A DNA stretch of 43,261 nucleotides from Streptomyces misionensis (GCF_007896895.1 NZ_VOGW01000199.1:55566-98826); one strand, 5' to 3'. Shown: positions 22,994-31,395, numbered from the stretch's first letter. Made by a program: numbers and translations. The notes: a model not told the origin generated them from the sequence alone.

Positions 22994-23003
22994 GGCGGCA
23001 TCG

Positions 23004-23084
23004 TACGCACGCGCTTATCAATTCCCGGTCTTGCGGGCTCTGTTCTCGGACAGTTCGCGGGCGACTGATACGCAACGCTTATGA
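23004..23084. promoter_or_regulatory. Two repeated operator-like elements upstream of marR gene
   Basis: TACGCACGCGCTTATCA (23004-23020) and TACGCAACGCTTATGA (23069-23084) are near-identical and lie in the same orientation. Each fits an inverted pattern TNATANGC-N3/4-GCNTATNA when the preceding bases are included, with one mismatch in the promoter-proximal copy. No other explanation is visible in this stretch. Confidence 0.5.
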
Positions 23085-23169
23085 AACCGTGGGGACGACG
23101 GCGGCCGTGCCGCTGTCCTGGACGGCCGCCGGGTCCGCGGGTCGGGCTCCAGGCGCCCGTACGGCAGTC

Positions 23170-23213
23170 GAGCGTGCCCGCCGTCCCCCGGCTACGGGGT
23201 GGCGGGCACGCTC
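23170..23213 (-). terminator. Strong hairpin downstream of YceI gene
   Basis: GAGCGTGCCCGCC (23170-23182) pairs perfectly with GGCGGGCACGCTC (23201-23213), with a further CCCC/GGGG pairing inside. It is 41 bp past the stop codon of the minus-strand YceI gene. No T-run. Confidence 0.75.
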
Positions 23214-23253
23214 GGGGTGCGGGATTCGCGCGGCCCGTCCGGCCGCCGCCGGT

Positions 23254-23856
23254 TCACGCGTTCTTGATCGCGGAGACGTCGAAGTTCAGCTTGATCTTGT
23301 CCGAGACCAGGACGCCGCCCGTCTCCAGCGCCGCGTTCCAGGTCAGGCCCCACTCGGAGCGCAGGAGCTCGGCCTTGCCCTCGAAACCGGCGCGCTCGTT
23401 GCCGAACGGGTCCTTGGCCACGCCGTTGAACTCCAGGTCGATGCTGATCGGCCGGGTCACGCCGAGCAGGGAGAGGTCGCCGGTGACGCGGTAGTCGTCG
23501 CCGCCGAGGGGCTCCACCTTGGTGGACCTGAAGGTCATGTCCGGGAACTCGTCGATCTTGAAGAAGTCGGCCGACTTCAGGTGCCCGTCGCGGTCGGCGT
23601 TGCCGGTGTCGATGCTGGCCATCTTGACGTCGAGCGTGGCGGTGGAGCGGGTCGGGTCCTGGCCGTCCAGGTGGAGGCTGCCGGTGAAGTCCTGGAAGCC
23701 GCCCCGCACGTTGGTGACCATGGCGTGGCGGGCCACGAACTCGATCGTGGTGTGCGCGGGGTCGATCGTGTAGTCGCCGGTCAGCGCGGCCAGGTCGGTG
23801 CCGGCGGCCTGCGCGGGGGTGGTGGTGCGGTTGTCCTTGCGGCCGAAGATGCCCAT
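23254..23856 (-). CDS. YceI-family lipid-binding protein
   Basis: A 200-aa lipocalin-like barrel. It contains LTGDYTIDPAHTTIEFVARHAM, ADRDGHLKSADFFKIDEFPDMTF and VTRPISIDLEFNGV, all diagnostic of the YceI family (polyisoprenoid binding in Thermus; stress-induced in many bacteria). No signal peptide is visible; the N-terminal MGIFGRKDNRTTTPAQ indicates a cytoplasmic form. GGGAGGAC lies just before the ATG. Its promoter region carries two matching MarR-like operator sites, pointing to tight repression, perhaps by an oxidative-stress-type MarR protein encoded elsewhere or by the nearby one. Confidence 0.9.
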   Translation of the reverse strand: MGIFGRKDNRTTTPAQAAGTDLAALTGDYTIDPAHTTIEFVARHAMVTNVRGGFQDFTGSLHLDGQDPTRSTATLDVKMASIDTGNADRDGHLKSADFFKIDEFPDMTFRSTKVEPLGGDDYRVTGDLSLLGVTRPISIDLEFNGVAKDPFGNERAGFEGKAELLRSEWGLTWNAALETGGVLVSDKIKLNFDVSAIKNA

Positions 23857-23878
23857 GACGTCCTCCCGGGAGCCATAT

Positions 23879-23892
23879 GTTTAACGTTCAAC
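23879..23892. promoter_or_regulatory. MarR-like operator site 1 (YceI gene)
   Basis: GTTTAACGTTCAAC is a palindrome of form GTTnAACGTTnAAC. It falls shortly downstream of the predicted YceI transcription start, between promoter and ribosome site. Confidence 0.55.
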
Positions 23893-23908
23893 GAACTCGA
23901 CGAATTCG

Positions 23909-23937
23909 ACGGTAGACCTTTTTCGTTTAGTTTTCAA
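23909..23937 (-). promoter_or_regulatory. Candidate YceI promoter
   Basis: On the minus strand, TTGAAA (23937-23932), a 17-bp spacer and TACCGT (23914-23909). Site 2 (23925-23938, GTTTAGTTTTCAAC) overlaps the -35, and site 1 lies just past the start point. Confidence 0.6.
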
Positions 23938-23938
23938 C
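23925..23938. promoter_or_regulatory. MarR-like operator site 2 (YceI gene)
   Basis: GTTTAGTTTTCAAC matches site 1 at 11 of 14 positions and overlaps the -35 box of the YceI promoter. The centres of the two sites are 46 bp apart, about four and a half helical turns. Confidence 0.45.
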
Positions 23939-24257
23939 ATCATCCACAAAGTGTCGGAGCGGTGACCTACCGTCACTCTGCGCGCGCTTCGCCGGGAGCG
24001 CATACGGTGGGGGTGCGCGGGCCGCGCAGGGGGCCGTCCGAGGGGCGGCGTCACTCCAGGGATGGCATGCCCGACCCACTAATGTGGGCCGGGTCCGCGG
24101 TGTCACCTTTGTGGACTCCCTACAACGCAAGCCGCCTCTGAGCAGTCGGAACGGCTGCACGCTGCCGTGGTTCTGTTCACTCGCACCAGGAAAACGGGCC
24201 GGAGACTGTACGGAGTCGACGGCTCGCTTTCCTTGGTGTCCTTCGTAAGGTCGCTAC
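23939..24257 (+). promoter_or_regulatory. accB upstream region (319 nt)
   Basis: No gene seen. It contains a stem-loop at 24070-24093 (CCCG and CCCAC pairing with GTGGG and CGGG, TAAT loop, one mismatch) and, 11 nt before the accB start, GTAAGG as a weak ribosome site. No consensus -35/-10 pair stands out. The region upstream of 23940 belongs to YceI control. Confidence 0.35.
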
Positions 24258-25853
24258 ATGACCGTTTTGGAAGAGACGACGGGTGAGCCGACCGGCGAGC
24301 CGACGGACGCGCGCGGACGGGTCGCCGAACTGCACGACATCCGTGCGCGGGCCGTGGCCGGTCCCAGCGAGAAGGCGACCGCGGCGCAGCACGCCAAGGG
24401 CAAGCTGACGGCACGGGAGCGGATCGAACTGCTCCTCGACCCGGGTTCCTTCCAGGAGGTCGAGCAGCTGCGGCGGCACCGGGCGACCGGTTTCGGCCTG
24501 GAGGCGAAGAAGCCGTACACCGACGGTGTCGTCACCGGCTGGGGCACGGTCGAGGGCCGTACGGTCTTCGTCTACGCGCACGACTTCCGGATCTTCGGCG
24601 GCGCGCTGGGCGAGGCCCACGCCACCAAGATCCACAAGATCATGGACATGGCCATCGCGGCCGGCGCGCCGCTGGTCTCGCTGAACGACGGCGCCGGCGC
24701 CCGCATCCAGGAGGGCGTGACCGCACTCGCGGGCTACGGCGGCATCTTCCGCCGCAACACGGCCGCGTCCGGGGTGATCCCGCAGATCAGCGTGATGCTC
24801 GGCCCGTGCGCGGGCGGCGCGGCGTACAGCCCCGCCCTGACGGACTTCGTCTTCATGGTCCGCGAGACGTCCCAGATGTTCATCACCGGTCCGGACGTGG
24901 TCAAGGCCGTGACCGGCGAGGAGATCACCCAGAACGGCCTGGGCGGCGCGGACGTCCACGCGGAGACGAGCGGCGTCTGCCACTTCGCCTACGACGACGA
25001 GGAGACCTGCATCGCGGAGGTGCGCTACCTCCTGTCGCTGCTGCCGCAGAACAACCGCGAGAACCCGCCGCGGGTGGAGTGCACCGACCCGGCCGACCGC
25101 CGCTCGGACGTCCTGCTCGACATGGTCCCGGCCGACGGCAACCGGCCGTACGACATGGCCAAGGTCATCGAGGAGATCGTCGACGACGGCGAGTACCTGG
25201 AGGTCCACGAGCGCTGGGCCCGCAACATCATCTGCGCGCTGGCCCGCCTCGACGGCCAGGTGGTCGGCATCATCGCCAACCAGCCGCAGGTCCTCGCGGG
25301 CGTACTCGACATCGAGGCGAGTGAAAAAGCTGCGCGCTTCGTCCAGATGTGTGACGCTTTCAATATCCCGATCGTGACCTTCCTGGACGTGCCCGGGTTC
25401 CTCCCCGGGGTCGACCAGGAGCACGGCGGAATCATCCGGCACGGCGCGAAGCTGCTCTACGCCTACTGCAACGCGACCGTGCCGAGGATTTCGCTCATCC
25501 TGCGCAAGGCGTACGGAGGTGCCTACATCGTCATGGACTCGCAGTCGATCGGCGCCGACCTCACCTACGCCTGGCCCACGAACGAGATCGCGGTGATGGG
25601 CGCGGAGGGCGCGGCCAACGTCATCTTCCGACGCCAGATCGGCGAGGCGGAGGACCCCGAGGCCATGCGCGCGCGGATGGTCAAGGAGTACAAGTCCGAG
25701 CTGATGCACCCGTACTACGCCGCCGAGCGCGGCCTGGTCGACGACGTCATCGACCCGGCCGAGACCCGCGAGGTGCTGGTGAAGTCGCTGGCGATGCTCC
25801 AGACCAAGCACGCCGACCTCCCGTCCCGCAAGCACGGCAACCCCCCGCAGTAA
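24258..25853 (+). CDS. accB: Acyl-CoA carboxylase beta subunit (acetyl-CoA carboxylase type)
   Basis: A 531-aa carboxyltransferase that moves CO2 from biotin to an acyl-CoA; with a biotinylated alpha subunit (AccA, elsewhere) it makes malonyl-CoA. It shows KGKLTARERIELLLDPGSF, the oxyanion regions NDGAGARIQEGV and LGPCAGGAAYSPAL, and VPGFLPGVDQEHGGIIRHGAKLLYAY. The specificity position reads GGAYIVM (Ile424); published work on Streptomyces AccB/PccB links Ile here to acceptance of acetyl-CoA and Asp to propionyl-CoA only. The neighbouring accE-like gene also fits the S. coelicolor accB-accE pair. It likely has an essential role in fatty-acid and polyketide precursor supply. Confidence 0.93.
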   Translation: MTVLEETTGEPTGEPTDARGRVAELHDIRARAVAGPSEKATAAQHAKGKLTARERIELLLDPGSFQEVEQLRRHRATGFGLEAKKPYTDGVVTGWGTVEGRTVFVYAHDFRIFGGALGEAHATKIHKIMDMAIAAGAPLVSLNDGAGARIQEGVTALAGYGGIFRRNTAASGVIPQISVMLGPCAGGAAYSPALTDFVFMVRETSQMFITGPDVVKAVTGEEITQNGLGGADVHAETSGVCHFAYDDEETCIAEVRYLLSLLPQNNRENPPRVECTDPADRRSDVLLDMVPADGNRPYDMAKVIEEIVDDGEYLEVHERWARNIICALARLDGQVVGIIANQPQVLAGVLDIEASEKAARFVQMCDAFNIPIVTFLDVPGFLPGVDQEHGGIIRHGAKLLYAYCNATVPRISLILRKAYGGAYIVMDSQSIGADLTYAWPTNEIAVMGAEGAANVIFRRQIGEAEDPEAMRARMVKEYKSELMHPYYAAERGLVDDVIDPAETREVLVKSLAMLQTKHADLPSRKHGNPPQ

Positions 25854-25888
25854 CCGAGCGGACATCCCTCTCACGGAGACTGACACCC

Positions 25889-26025
25889 ATGAGCACTGCC
25901 GACATCCGCGTCGAGAAGGGCCACGCCGAGCCCGAGGAGGTCGCCGCCATCACGGCGGTCCTCCTGGCCCGCGCCGCCGCCTGGAGCGCGAGCCCGGCTT
26001 CCGCGCCCCGCACAGCTGGCACTGA
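25889..26025 (+). pseudogene. accE: Frameshifted accE (acyl-CoA carboxylase epsilon subunit)
   Basis: The start is typical of AccE: ATG at 25889, 14 nt after ACGGAG, reading MSTADIRVEKGHAEPEEVAA then ITAVLLARAA. From about 25975 the expected C-terminus appears in a different frame, RRLEREPGFRAPHSWH then TGA at 26023-26025. The start-to-stop distance, 137 nt, is not a multiple of three. AccE of S. coelicolor is about 65 aa, so the middle linker seems deleted with a frame change. The frame from 25889 reads on to 26179 through the terminator hairpin and makes no known C-terminus. Epsilon subunits stabilise the alpha-beta complex. It could be a true lesion or a sequencing error in a GCC-rich run. 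Confidence 0.75.
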
Positions 26026-26033
26026 GCCGAGAC

Positions 26034-26083
26034 ACCACACAGAAGCAGGGCCCCTCTTCGGAGGGGCCCTGCTTCTGTGTGGT
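26034..26083. terminator. Bidirectional terminator between accE and cvnD
   Basis: A 23-bp perfect stem with a TTCG tetraloop (26057-26060): the left arm 26034-26056 starts ACCACACAGAAG and the right arm 26061-26083 ends CTTCTGTGTGGT. It sits between converging genes and serves both strands. Confidence 0.9.
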
Positions 26084-26175
26084 CACCCTGGGGCGCCGCC
26101 GCGCGGGCCGGGAAAGCACGAACTGCCCGCGGACGGGTCCGACCGTCACGGGCAGTGGGGAGGCCGTGCGTTCGC

Positions 26176-26766
26176 CTAGCGCAGCCGTGCCATCAGCGCG
26201 TGCTCCACCAGCGTGATGAGCGTCGACTTGGCGTCGGCGCGGTGGCGGGCGTCGGTGGTGATGATCGGGGTGTCGGGGCCGATCTGGAGCGCCTCGCGCA
26301 CCTCGTCCGGGGAGTACGGCTGGTTGCCGTCGAAGCCGTTGAGGGCGATGACGAAGGGCAGGCCGCTGTTCTCGAAGTAGTCGACGGCGGGGAAGCAGTC
26401 GGCGAGCCTGCGGGTGTCGACGAGGACCACCGCGCCGATGGCGCCGCGGACGAGGTCGTCCCACATGAACCAGAAGCGGTCCTGTCCGGGGGTACCGAAG
26501 AGGTACAGGATGAGGTCCTGGTCCAGGGTGATGCGGCCGAAGTCCATGGCCACCGTGGTGGTGGTCTTGTCCCCGGTGTGGGTGAGGTCGTCGATGCCGG
26601 CCGACGCGGACGTCATGACGGCCTCTGTGCGCAGCGGGTTGATCTCCGAGACGGCGCCGACGAACGTGGTCTTGCCCACGCCGAAGCCGCCCGCCACCAC
26701 GATCTTCGCGGAGGTGGTGGAGCGACTCTGAGAAACCGGCCCTCCGCTAGAGCTTGCGAAGTCCAC
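26176..26766 (-). CDS. cvnD2: Conservon GTPase-like protein CvnD (second conservon)
   Basis: A 196-aa Ras/MglA-like small GTPase. G1 is GGFGVGKTT (residues 26-34), the G3 region is LFGTPGQDRF, and the G4 box reads NGFD instead of NKxD, as in other conservon members. It ends each conservon and is proposed to work with CvnA-C as a membrane-associated signalling complex similar to eukaryotic GPCR modules. The GTG start at 26766 overlaps the end of cvnC by 20 nt, with GAAAGGG upstream. The C-terminal two-thirds of the gene by genomic order (26345-26709) shows no difference from cvnD1, a sign of gene conversion. Numbering follows S. coelicolor order from memory. Confidence 0.92.
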   Translation of the reverse strand: MDFASSSGGPVSQSRSTTSAKIVVAGGFGVGKTTFVGAVSEINPLRTEAVMTSASAGIDDLTHTGDKTTTTVAMDFGRITLDQDLILYLFGTPGQDRFWFMWDDLVRGAIGAVVLVDTRRLADCFPAVDYFENSGLPFVIALNGFDGNQPYSPDEVREALQIGPDTPIITTDARHRADAKSTLITLVEHALMARLR

Positions 26767-27316
26767 TGAGCACCCTTTCGAGCAGTGTCACGTCTGGCTG
26801 GCCACCGGCGTTCTCGTCGCCGCCGGGCTGATGGATGGCGACCAGGCCCGCCTCCGCCAAGTCGGCGACGAGGATCCTGGCCACGCCGAGGGGGATCGTG
26901 AGCAGGGCCGAGACCTCGGCCACCGACTTGATCTCCCGGCAGAGGTTGCAGATCCGCTGATGCTCGGGCAGTTGGCCCTGCATCTGGTGCGGAGCAGCGG
27001 TGGTGTGCACCAGCGCCTCGATGGCGAGCTGGTAGCGCGGGCGGGTCCGGCCGCCGGTCATGGCGTACGGACGCACCAAGGGGTTGTTCGATGCGGTCGC
27101 GGGCGCCGGCTCGGGGCGGCGCTGCGGCTGGACCGGCTGGATGCGCGGCGCCGGCGGCTGGTCGTACGGCGAGGGTCCGGGGCCCTGCGGGACGTACGGC
27201 TGCCGGTGCTGGGGGGTGGAGGGGAAGTTGTACGGGTTCGCCGAGCCGTCGCCGTGGCCCTGTGCGGGGCCGTACGACCAATTGCCCGAGGGCGAGCCTC
27301 CTGGGGGTGTTGCCAC
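26747..27316 (-). CDS. cvnC2: Conservon DUF742 protein CvnC (second conservon)
   Basis: A 189-aa protein. A proline/glutamine-rich N-terminal tail (~85 aa) precedes a DUF742 domain with LVRPYAMTGGRTRPRYQLAI, QRICNLCREIKSVAEVSALL (CxxC and a winged-helix-like segment) and the C-terminal VTLLERVLSGLRKL. DUF742 is predicted to be winged-helix. The GTG at 27316 is chosen for GGAGGAG 4-5 nt upstream; an ATG at 27349 would start inside that ribosome site region. Its paralogue in the other conservon lacks most of this tail. Partner of CvnB and CvnD; exact biochemical role unknown. Confidence 0.88.
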   Translation of the reverse strand: MATPPGGSPSGNWSYGPAQGHGDGSANPYNFPSTPQHRQPYVPQGPGPSPYDQPPAPRIQPVQPQRRPEPAPATASNNPLVRPYAMTGGRTRPRYQLAIEALVHTTAAPHQMQGQLPEHQRICNLCREIKSVAEVSALLTIPLGVARILVADLAEAGLVAIHQPGGDENAGGQPDVTLLERVLSGLRKL

Positions 27317-27411
27317 TTTCTCCTCCTCCGAACTGCGTCGGGCACCCATCCGTGTGGAGCCGCGTCCCGAAACCTTACGGCCCCGGGACGCGAATACGCA
27401 CCGTCCGATTA

Positions 27412-27834
27412 CTAGTTGAGAAGGCTGCCCTGGAGCTCCGCGCGGAGATCCGGGGTGAGGACCGTGCCCGCGCGGTCCACCAGAAGGGCCATCTCGTACC
27501 CGATGAGGCCGATGTCCGCTTCCGGGTGGGCCAGGACCGCGAGGGACGATCCGTCCGAGATGGACATGATGAAGAGGAATCCCCGCTCCATCTCCACAAC
27601 CGTCTGGTTCACGCTGCCGCCCTCGAAGATGCGCGAGGCACCGGCGGTCAGCGACGTCAGACCGGAGGCGACGGCCGCCAGCTGGTCGGCGCGGTCACGG
27701 GGGAAGCCTTCGGACATCGCCAGAAGGAGTCCGTCGGCGGAGACCACCACCGTGTGGGACACCCCCGGGGTGTTGTCCACGAAGTTGGTGATCAACCAGT
27801 TCAGGTTCTGTGCCGCCTGGCTCATCGGGCTCAC
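27412..27834 (-). CDS. cvnB2: Conservon roadblock/LC7 protein CvnB (second conservon)
   Basis: A 140-aa roadblock/LC7-fold protein (MSQAAQNLNWLITNFVDNTP, VVVSADGLLLAMSEG, LTAGASRIFEGG). Roadblock proteins act as GTPase partners; in conservons CvnB is thought to link CvnA and CvnD. A GTG at 27834 lies 7 nt after AGGAG in the tail of cvnA; ATG at 27825 is the alternative start. There is a 1-nt gap to the cvnA stop codon, so coupling is likely. Nearly identical in sequence to the paralogue at 32540-32962. Confidence 0.93.
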   Translation of the reverse strand: MSPMSQAAQNLNWLITNFVDNTPGVSHTVVVSADGLLLAMSEGFPRDRADQLAAVASGLTSLTAGASRIFEGGSVNQTVVEMERGFLFIMSISDGSSLAVLAHPEADIGLIGYEMALLVDRAGTVLTPDLRAELQGSLLN

Positions 27835-27835
27835 A

Positions 27836-30800
27836 CTAACGCTCCTGGTTGTAGGTGCTGTCAGGACCGAAGCCCTGGCCGTTCGTATCGGTTCCTGCGT
27901 TGCGTCCGCGCTGGACGCCCCGGCGCAGGTTGCTCAGCCTGCCCCGGACGTCCTCCGGGGCGCGGGAGACCTGGGGGCCTCCCTGGGGGGTGGTTTCGGC
28001 GCTGCCCTCGACCAGGTTGGCCTTGGGCACCCGCCGGGGCAGCCCGGAGGCGGTGACCCCGCCGGCCTTGGGCTTGCGCAGCTGGGAGGCCTGCTGCCAG
28101 CGCTCGTCATTGGCCGAACGCCAGTCGCCCTCGCCGCTGTTCCCCGGCGCGGTCTCCGCCGCGGGAGCCGGCGCTTCCTGCTGCACATGTCCCGCGCCGT
28201 TCGTGCCGTCGGCACCGTTCGCCACGGAGCCCCGGCGGGGCAGCCCCGCGTCGGTCAGCTCGTGTGCGGCGGGAGAGGCCGTTCCCGGACTGTCGAAGCC
28301 TACGCGGTTCTGCTCGTCCGCGTCAGCGGCCTGCGTGGACTCCGCCTCCGGAGCGTAGTGGGCCGGGTAGCCGTTCCGGTAGCCGTCCTGCTGCTGCCAC
28401 TCGCCCTGGTAGGCCGCGTTCTGCACCGGTTCCGCATACCCGTTCCCCGGGTAACCGTCGTTCGCCGAGTAGCCCTCGCCACCCGGCAGTTGACCGTTCT
28501 GGGCGTAGAACTGCTCGTCGTACGGCCGCTCGTACGAAGCCGAGTGCGTCTCGGCGTACGGCTCCTGGTACGCGGCCTCCTGGTACGCGGCCTCCTGGTA
28601 CGGGGTCTCCTGGTACGCGGCCTCCTGGTACGGGGCATCCCCGTACGGCTGCTGGGGCTGCTGGGGCTGCTCGTGGTAGCCGGTGCTCTGACCGTCGAAC
28701 AGCGGGTCCGCGTACGTCTCCGCGGTGTCGTGCTGCGGCTCGGCCGGCTGCTGCTGGCCCTGGGCCTGGGCCTCCAGCGCGGCGCGGCGGTTCTCGCGCA
28801 GCAGGGAGCGGCCGACCGGGTCCAGCTCGCGCGGGTCGTCGGGGGCCTCCCCGTACCGGCTGTCGTCGAAGCCGAGTTCGGCGGCGGTGCGCAGCGGCTG
28901 CTGCGGCTGCGGGGTCTCGGACCGGAACTGCTGCTCCGGGATGATCTGCGAGACCGTGAACTCCTCGCGCTCCAGCGGGGCTTCGCCGCCACCGCCGTGC
29001 GTGATCGCGTCCGGCAGCATGACCAGCGACGTGGTGCCGGCCTGCTCGCCGGAGGGACGCAGCTGGACCCGGATGCCGTGCCGGTCGGACAGCCGGCCGA
29101 CCACGAACAGGCCCATGCGCTGGGAGATCGCGGCGTCCACGGTCGGCGGGTTGGCCAGCTTGTGGTTGATGTCCGCGAAGTCCTCGGCGGTCAGGCCGAT
29201 GCCCTTGTCGTGGATCTCGATCATGATCCGGCCGTCGGGCAGCCGGGTCGCGGTGACGCGCACCTTGGTCTGCGGCGAGGAGAACGTGGTGGCGTTCTCC
29301 AGCAGCTCGGCCAGCAGGTGCACGAGGTCGGTGACCGCGCGGCCGTGGATCTCGGCCTCCGGAACCCCGGACAGCTCGATGCGCTCGTACTGCTCCACCT
29401 CGGAGGAGGCGGCGCGCAGCACGTCGACCAGCGGCACCGGCTGGTCCCAGCGGCGGCCGGGCTCCTCGCCCGCGAGGACGAGGAGGTTCTCGCCGTTGCG
29501 GCGCATACGGGTGGCCAGGTGGTCCAGCCGGAAGAGGTTCTCCAGCTGGTCCGGGTCGGCCTCGTTGTTCTCCAGGTCGGTGATCAGGGTCAGCTGGCCC
29601 TCGATCAGCGACTGGTTGCGGCGCGAGAGGTTGGTGAAGATCGCGTTGATGTTGCCCCGCAGCAGGGCCTGCTCGGAGGCGAGCCGGATGGCCTCGCGGT
29701 GGACCTGGTCGAAGGCGCGGGCGACCTCGCCGATCTCGTCCTTGGTGTGGATCGGGATCGGGGCGACCCGGGTGTCCACCCGGCCGGGGTCGGTGCGCGA
29801 GAGCTGGTCGACCAGCATCGGCAGGCGCTGCTCGGCGATGCCGAAGGCGGCGTTGCGCAGCTGGCGCATGGCGCGGCTCATCTGCCGGGCGACGGCACCG
29901 GCCAGGAAGAAGGCCAGCAGCAGGGCGAGCACGACGACGGTACCGGTGATCAGCGCCGAGGTCTTGGCGTCGTCGGCGATGCCGGACGCCTCGGTCACCG
30001 CCTTGTCGGCCATGTCCGACTCGATGGTGCGGTACGCCCGGTACTTCAGCGTGTTGACCGCCCACCAGTTGTCGGCGGTGACCCCGTTCGCGGCGAGCGC
30101 GTCCCGGGCGGCCGGGCTGGTGTCCTTCAGCGTGGCCAGCGCCGAGACCATGCTGGTCGGGTTGGACGGCGGCGGCACGTAGTTCGGGTCGCTCTGCCGG
30201 GCCTGCGCGGCCTGTGCCGCCGCGTCCGCCGTGACCTTCTTCTCCGCATCGGCCAGCACCTGCGAGTCGGCCGCGGTGCCACCGCCCTTGTACTCCTCGA
30301 TCGCGATGCGCTCGAGGTAGGCGTACGAGGACAGGGAGACCCGCTGGGTGGCCAGGTTCGGCGCGTCCGGACCCGGCTTGACCAGCAGGTGCATGCCGAT
30401 GGAGCGTTCCAGCGACAGCGCCGCCTTGGTCAGCGAGATGGCGTAGACGGTACGACCGTAGGAGGTGATGTTGCCGGTGCCCAGCCCCAGCTCGTTGGCG
30501 AACTCCATCAGGGGGTGGGCGACGTCGACGTAGCGCTCCTCCGTCTGCACACCGGTGAGCTTGGAGGTGTACGCGGTCTTGCGCAGCTCCTGGATCTCGG
30601 GCTCGGCCTTGCGGAACAGCTTGAGCCGGCGCTCCAGGCCCGCCGTGTGCGGCATGCTCTTCGTCGCCGCGTCGAAGCCGGCGGCGGCCTCGTCGGTCGC
30701 CTTGCGCGCGTTCGCGATCGCGGCCTTGCTCTTGGCGTCCTTCTTGTTCAGCAGCAGCGGCTCGGCCGTGATGTCGCGCTCGTTCTCGACGGCGTCGGCG

Positions 30801-31096
30801 TAGGTGAGGGCGGCGCGCACCAGACGGGCGGTGTTCTCGGCGTCGCGGGCCTGCTGCCAGGTGTCGATCGAGTTGTTGACCTGGAAGCCGCCCATGACGA
30901 GGCCGACGGCCGCGGGTATGAGGAGGATCGCGTTCAGACGGGTGGGCACCCGCCAGTTGCGCGGGGAGAAGCGGCCGCCGCCCGACACGGGCGCGGCCGT
31001 CGGCTCCGCGGGCGCCGGGGTGGGCGCCGCGGCGCGCGGCGGCGGGGTGAAGTTGCCCCGTGCCGACGGCTCGGGACCGTTCTTGCTTCGCCTCAC
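27836..31096 (-). CDS. cvnA2: Conservon sensor-kinase-like protein CvnA (second conservon)
   Basis: A 1086-aa membrane protein. The first TM helix is near residue 55 (LNAILLIPAAVGLVMGGF), then an extracellular nitrate/nitrite-sensing-type helical domain, the second TM (~395, ALITGTVVVLALLLAFFLAG), a HAMP linker and an HATPase_c domain. N, G1 and G2 boxes are LLAELLENATTFS, DKGIGLTAEDF and GLFVVGRLSDRHGI. A Gln/Tyr-rich low-complexity tail has about six YQE(A/T/P) repeats (28545-28640), and conserved C-terminal patches LPRRVPKANLV and RGRLSNLRRGV end it. No typical H-box dimerisation domain is evident, so phosphotransfer is uncertain. The GTG at 31096 starts the gene. Confidence 0.92.
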   Translation of the reverse strand: MRRSKNGPEPSARGNFTPPPRAAAPTPAPAEPTAAPVSGGGRFSPRNWRVPTRLNAILLIPAAVGLVMGGFQVNNSIDTWQQARDAENTARLVRAALTYADAVENERDITAEPLLLNKKDAKSKAAIANARKATDEAAAGFDAATKSMPHTAGLERRLKLFRKAEPEIQELRKTAYTSKLTGVQTEERYVDVAHPLMEFANELGLGTGNITSYGRTVYAISLTKAALSLERSIGMHLLVKPGPDAPNLATQRVSLSSYAYLERIAIEEYKGGGTAADSQVLADAEKKVTADAAAQAAQARQSDPNYVPPPSNPTSMVSALATLKDTSPAARDALAANGVTADNWWAVNTLKYRAYRTIESDMADKAVTEASGIADDAKTSALITGTVVVLALLLAFFLAGAVARQMSRAMRQLRNAAFGIAEQRLPMLVDQLSRTDPGRVDTRVAPIPIHTKDEIGEVARAFDQVHREAIRLASEQALLRGNINAIFTNLSRRNQSLIEGQLTLITDLENNEADPDQLENLFRLDHLATRMRRNGENLLVLAGEEPGRRWDQPVPLVDVLRAASSEVEQYERIELSGVPEAEIHGRAVTDLVHLLAELLENATTFSSPQTKVRVTATRLPDGRIMIEIHDKGIGLTAEDFADINHKLANPPTVDAAISQRMGLFVVGRLSDRHGIRVQLRPSGEQAGTTSLVMLPDAITHGGGGEAPLEREEFTVSQIIPEQQFRSETPQPQQPLRTAAELGFDDSRYGEAPDDPRELDPVGRSLLRENRRAALEAQAQGQQQPAEPQHDTAETYADPLFDGQSTGYHEQPQQPQQPYGDAPYQEAAYQETPYQEAAYQEAAYQEPYAETHSASYERPYDEQFYAQNGQLPGGEGYSANDGYPGNGYAEPVQNAAYQGEWQQQDGYRNGYPAHYAPEAESTQAADADEQNRVGFDSPGTASPAAHELTDAGLPRRGSVANGADGTNGAGHVQQEAPAPAAETAPGNSGEGDWRSANDERWQQASQLRKPKAGGVTASGLPRRVPKANLVEGSAETTPQGGPQVSRAPEDVRGRLSNLRRGVQRGRNAGTDTNGQGFGPDSTYNQER

Positions 31097-31295
31097 TCGA
31101 CCAACAACCTCTCGGCGGTCGGCACCTACGTCGTGCCGCAGTCTCTCAGAGCCCGGTTCGTCATCGATCGCTGGTTACGTCTTTGACCATGGGGCAGTTC
31201 AGGCATTCCAGCACGTGGACCAGTGCACTTCCAAACAGTGGAAACCACGTGACAGCTCCGTTGTAAGCGAGAGATAAAACGGTCATAAAGAGCGA

Positions 31296-31315
31296 GCCCC
31301 GCCAAAAGGCGGGGC
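31296..31315 (-). terminator. Short GC stem-loop downstream of cvnD1
   Basis: GCCCCGCC (31296-31303) pairs with GGCGGGGC (31308-31315) over an AAAA loop. On the minus strand it is followed by TCGCTCTTTATGACCGTTTT, a fair U-rich tract for this genus. It also could serve the leader of the next conservon. Confidence 0.6.
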
Positions 31316-31395
31316 AACCGTGCGCGCAGCGGCATCGTTCGACCGCGTCGCGTGGTGGACTCGGGCGATTCCTCTGCCGAACTGTTATGAACACC

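Noticed and set aside
25889..26179. 96-aa read-through version of accE
   Set aside because: The last ~50 residues are coded by the terminator hairpin and intergenic DNA, while the true AccE C-terminus is visible in another frame.
27416..31186. 1256-codon plus-strand open frame, and a similar one at 32654-36973
   Set aside because: Both are antisense to the cvnA genes and show shadow composition; the opposite strand has clear membrane-kinase domains.
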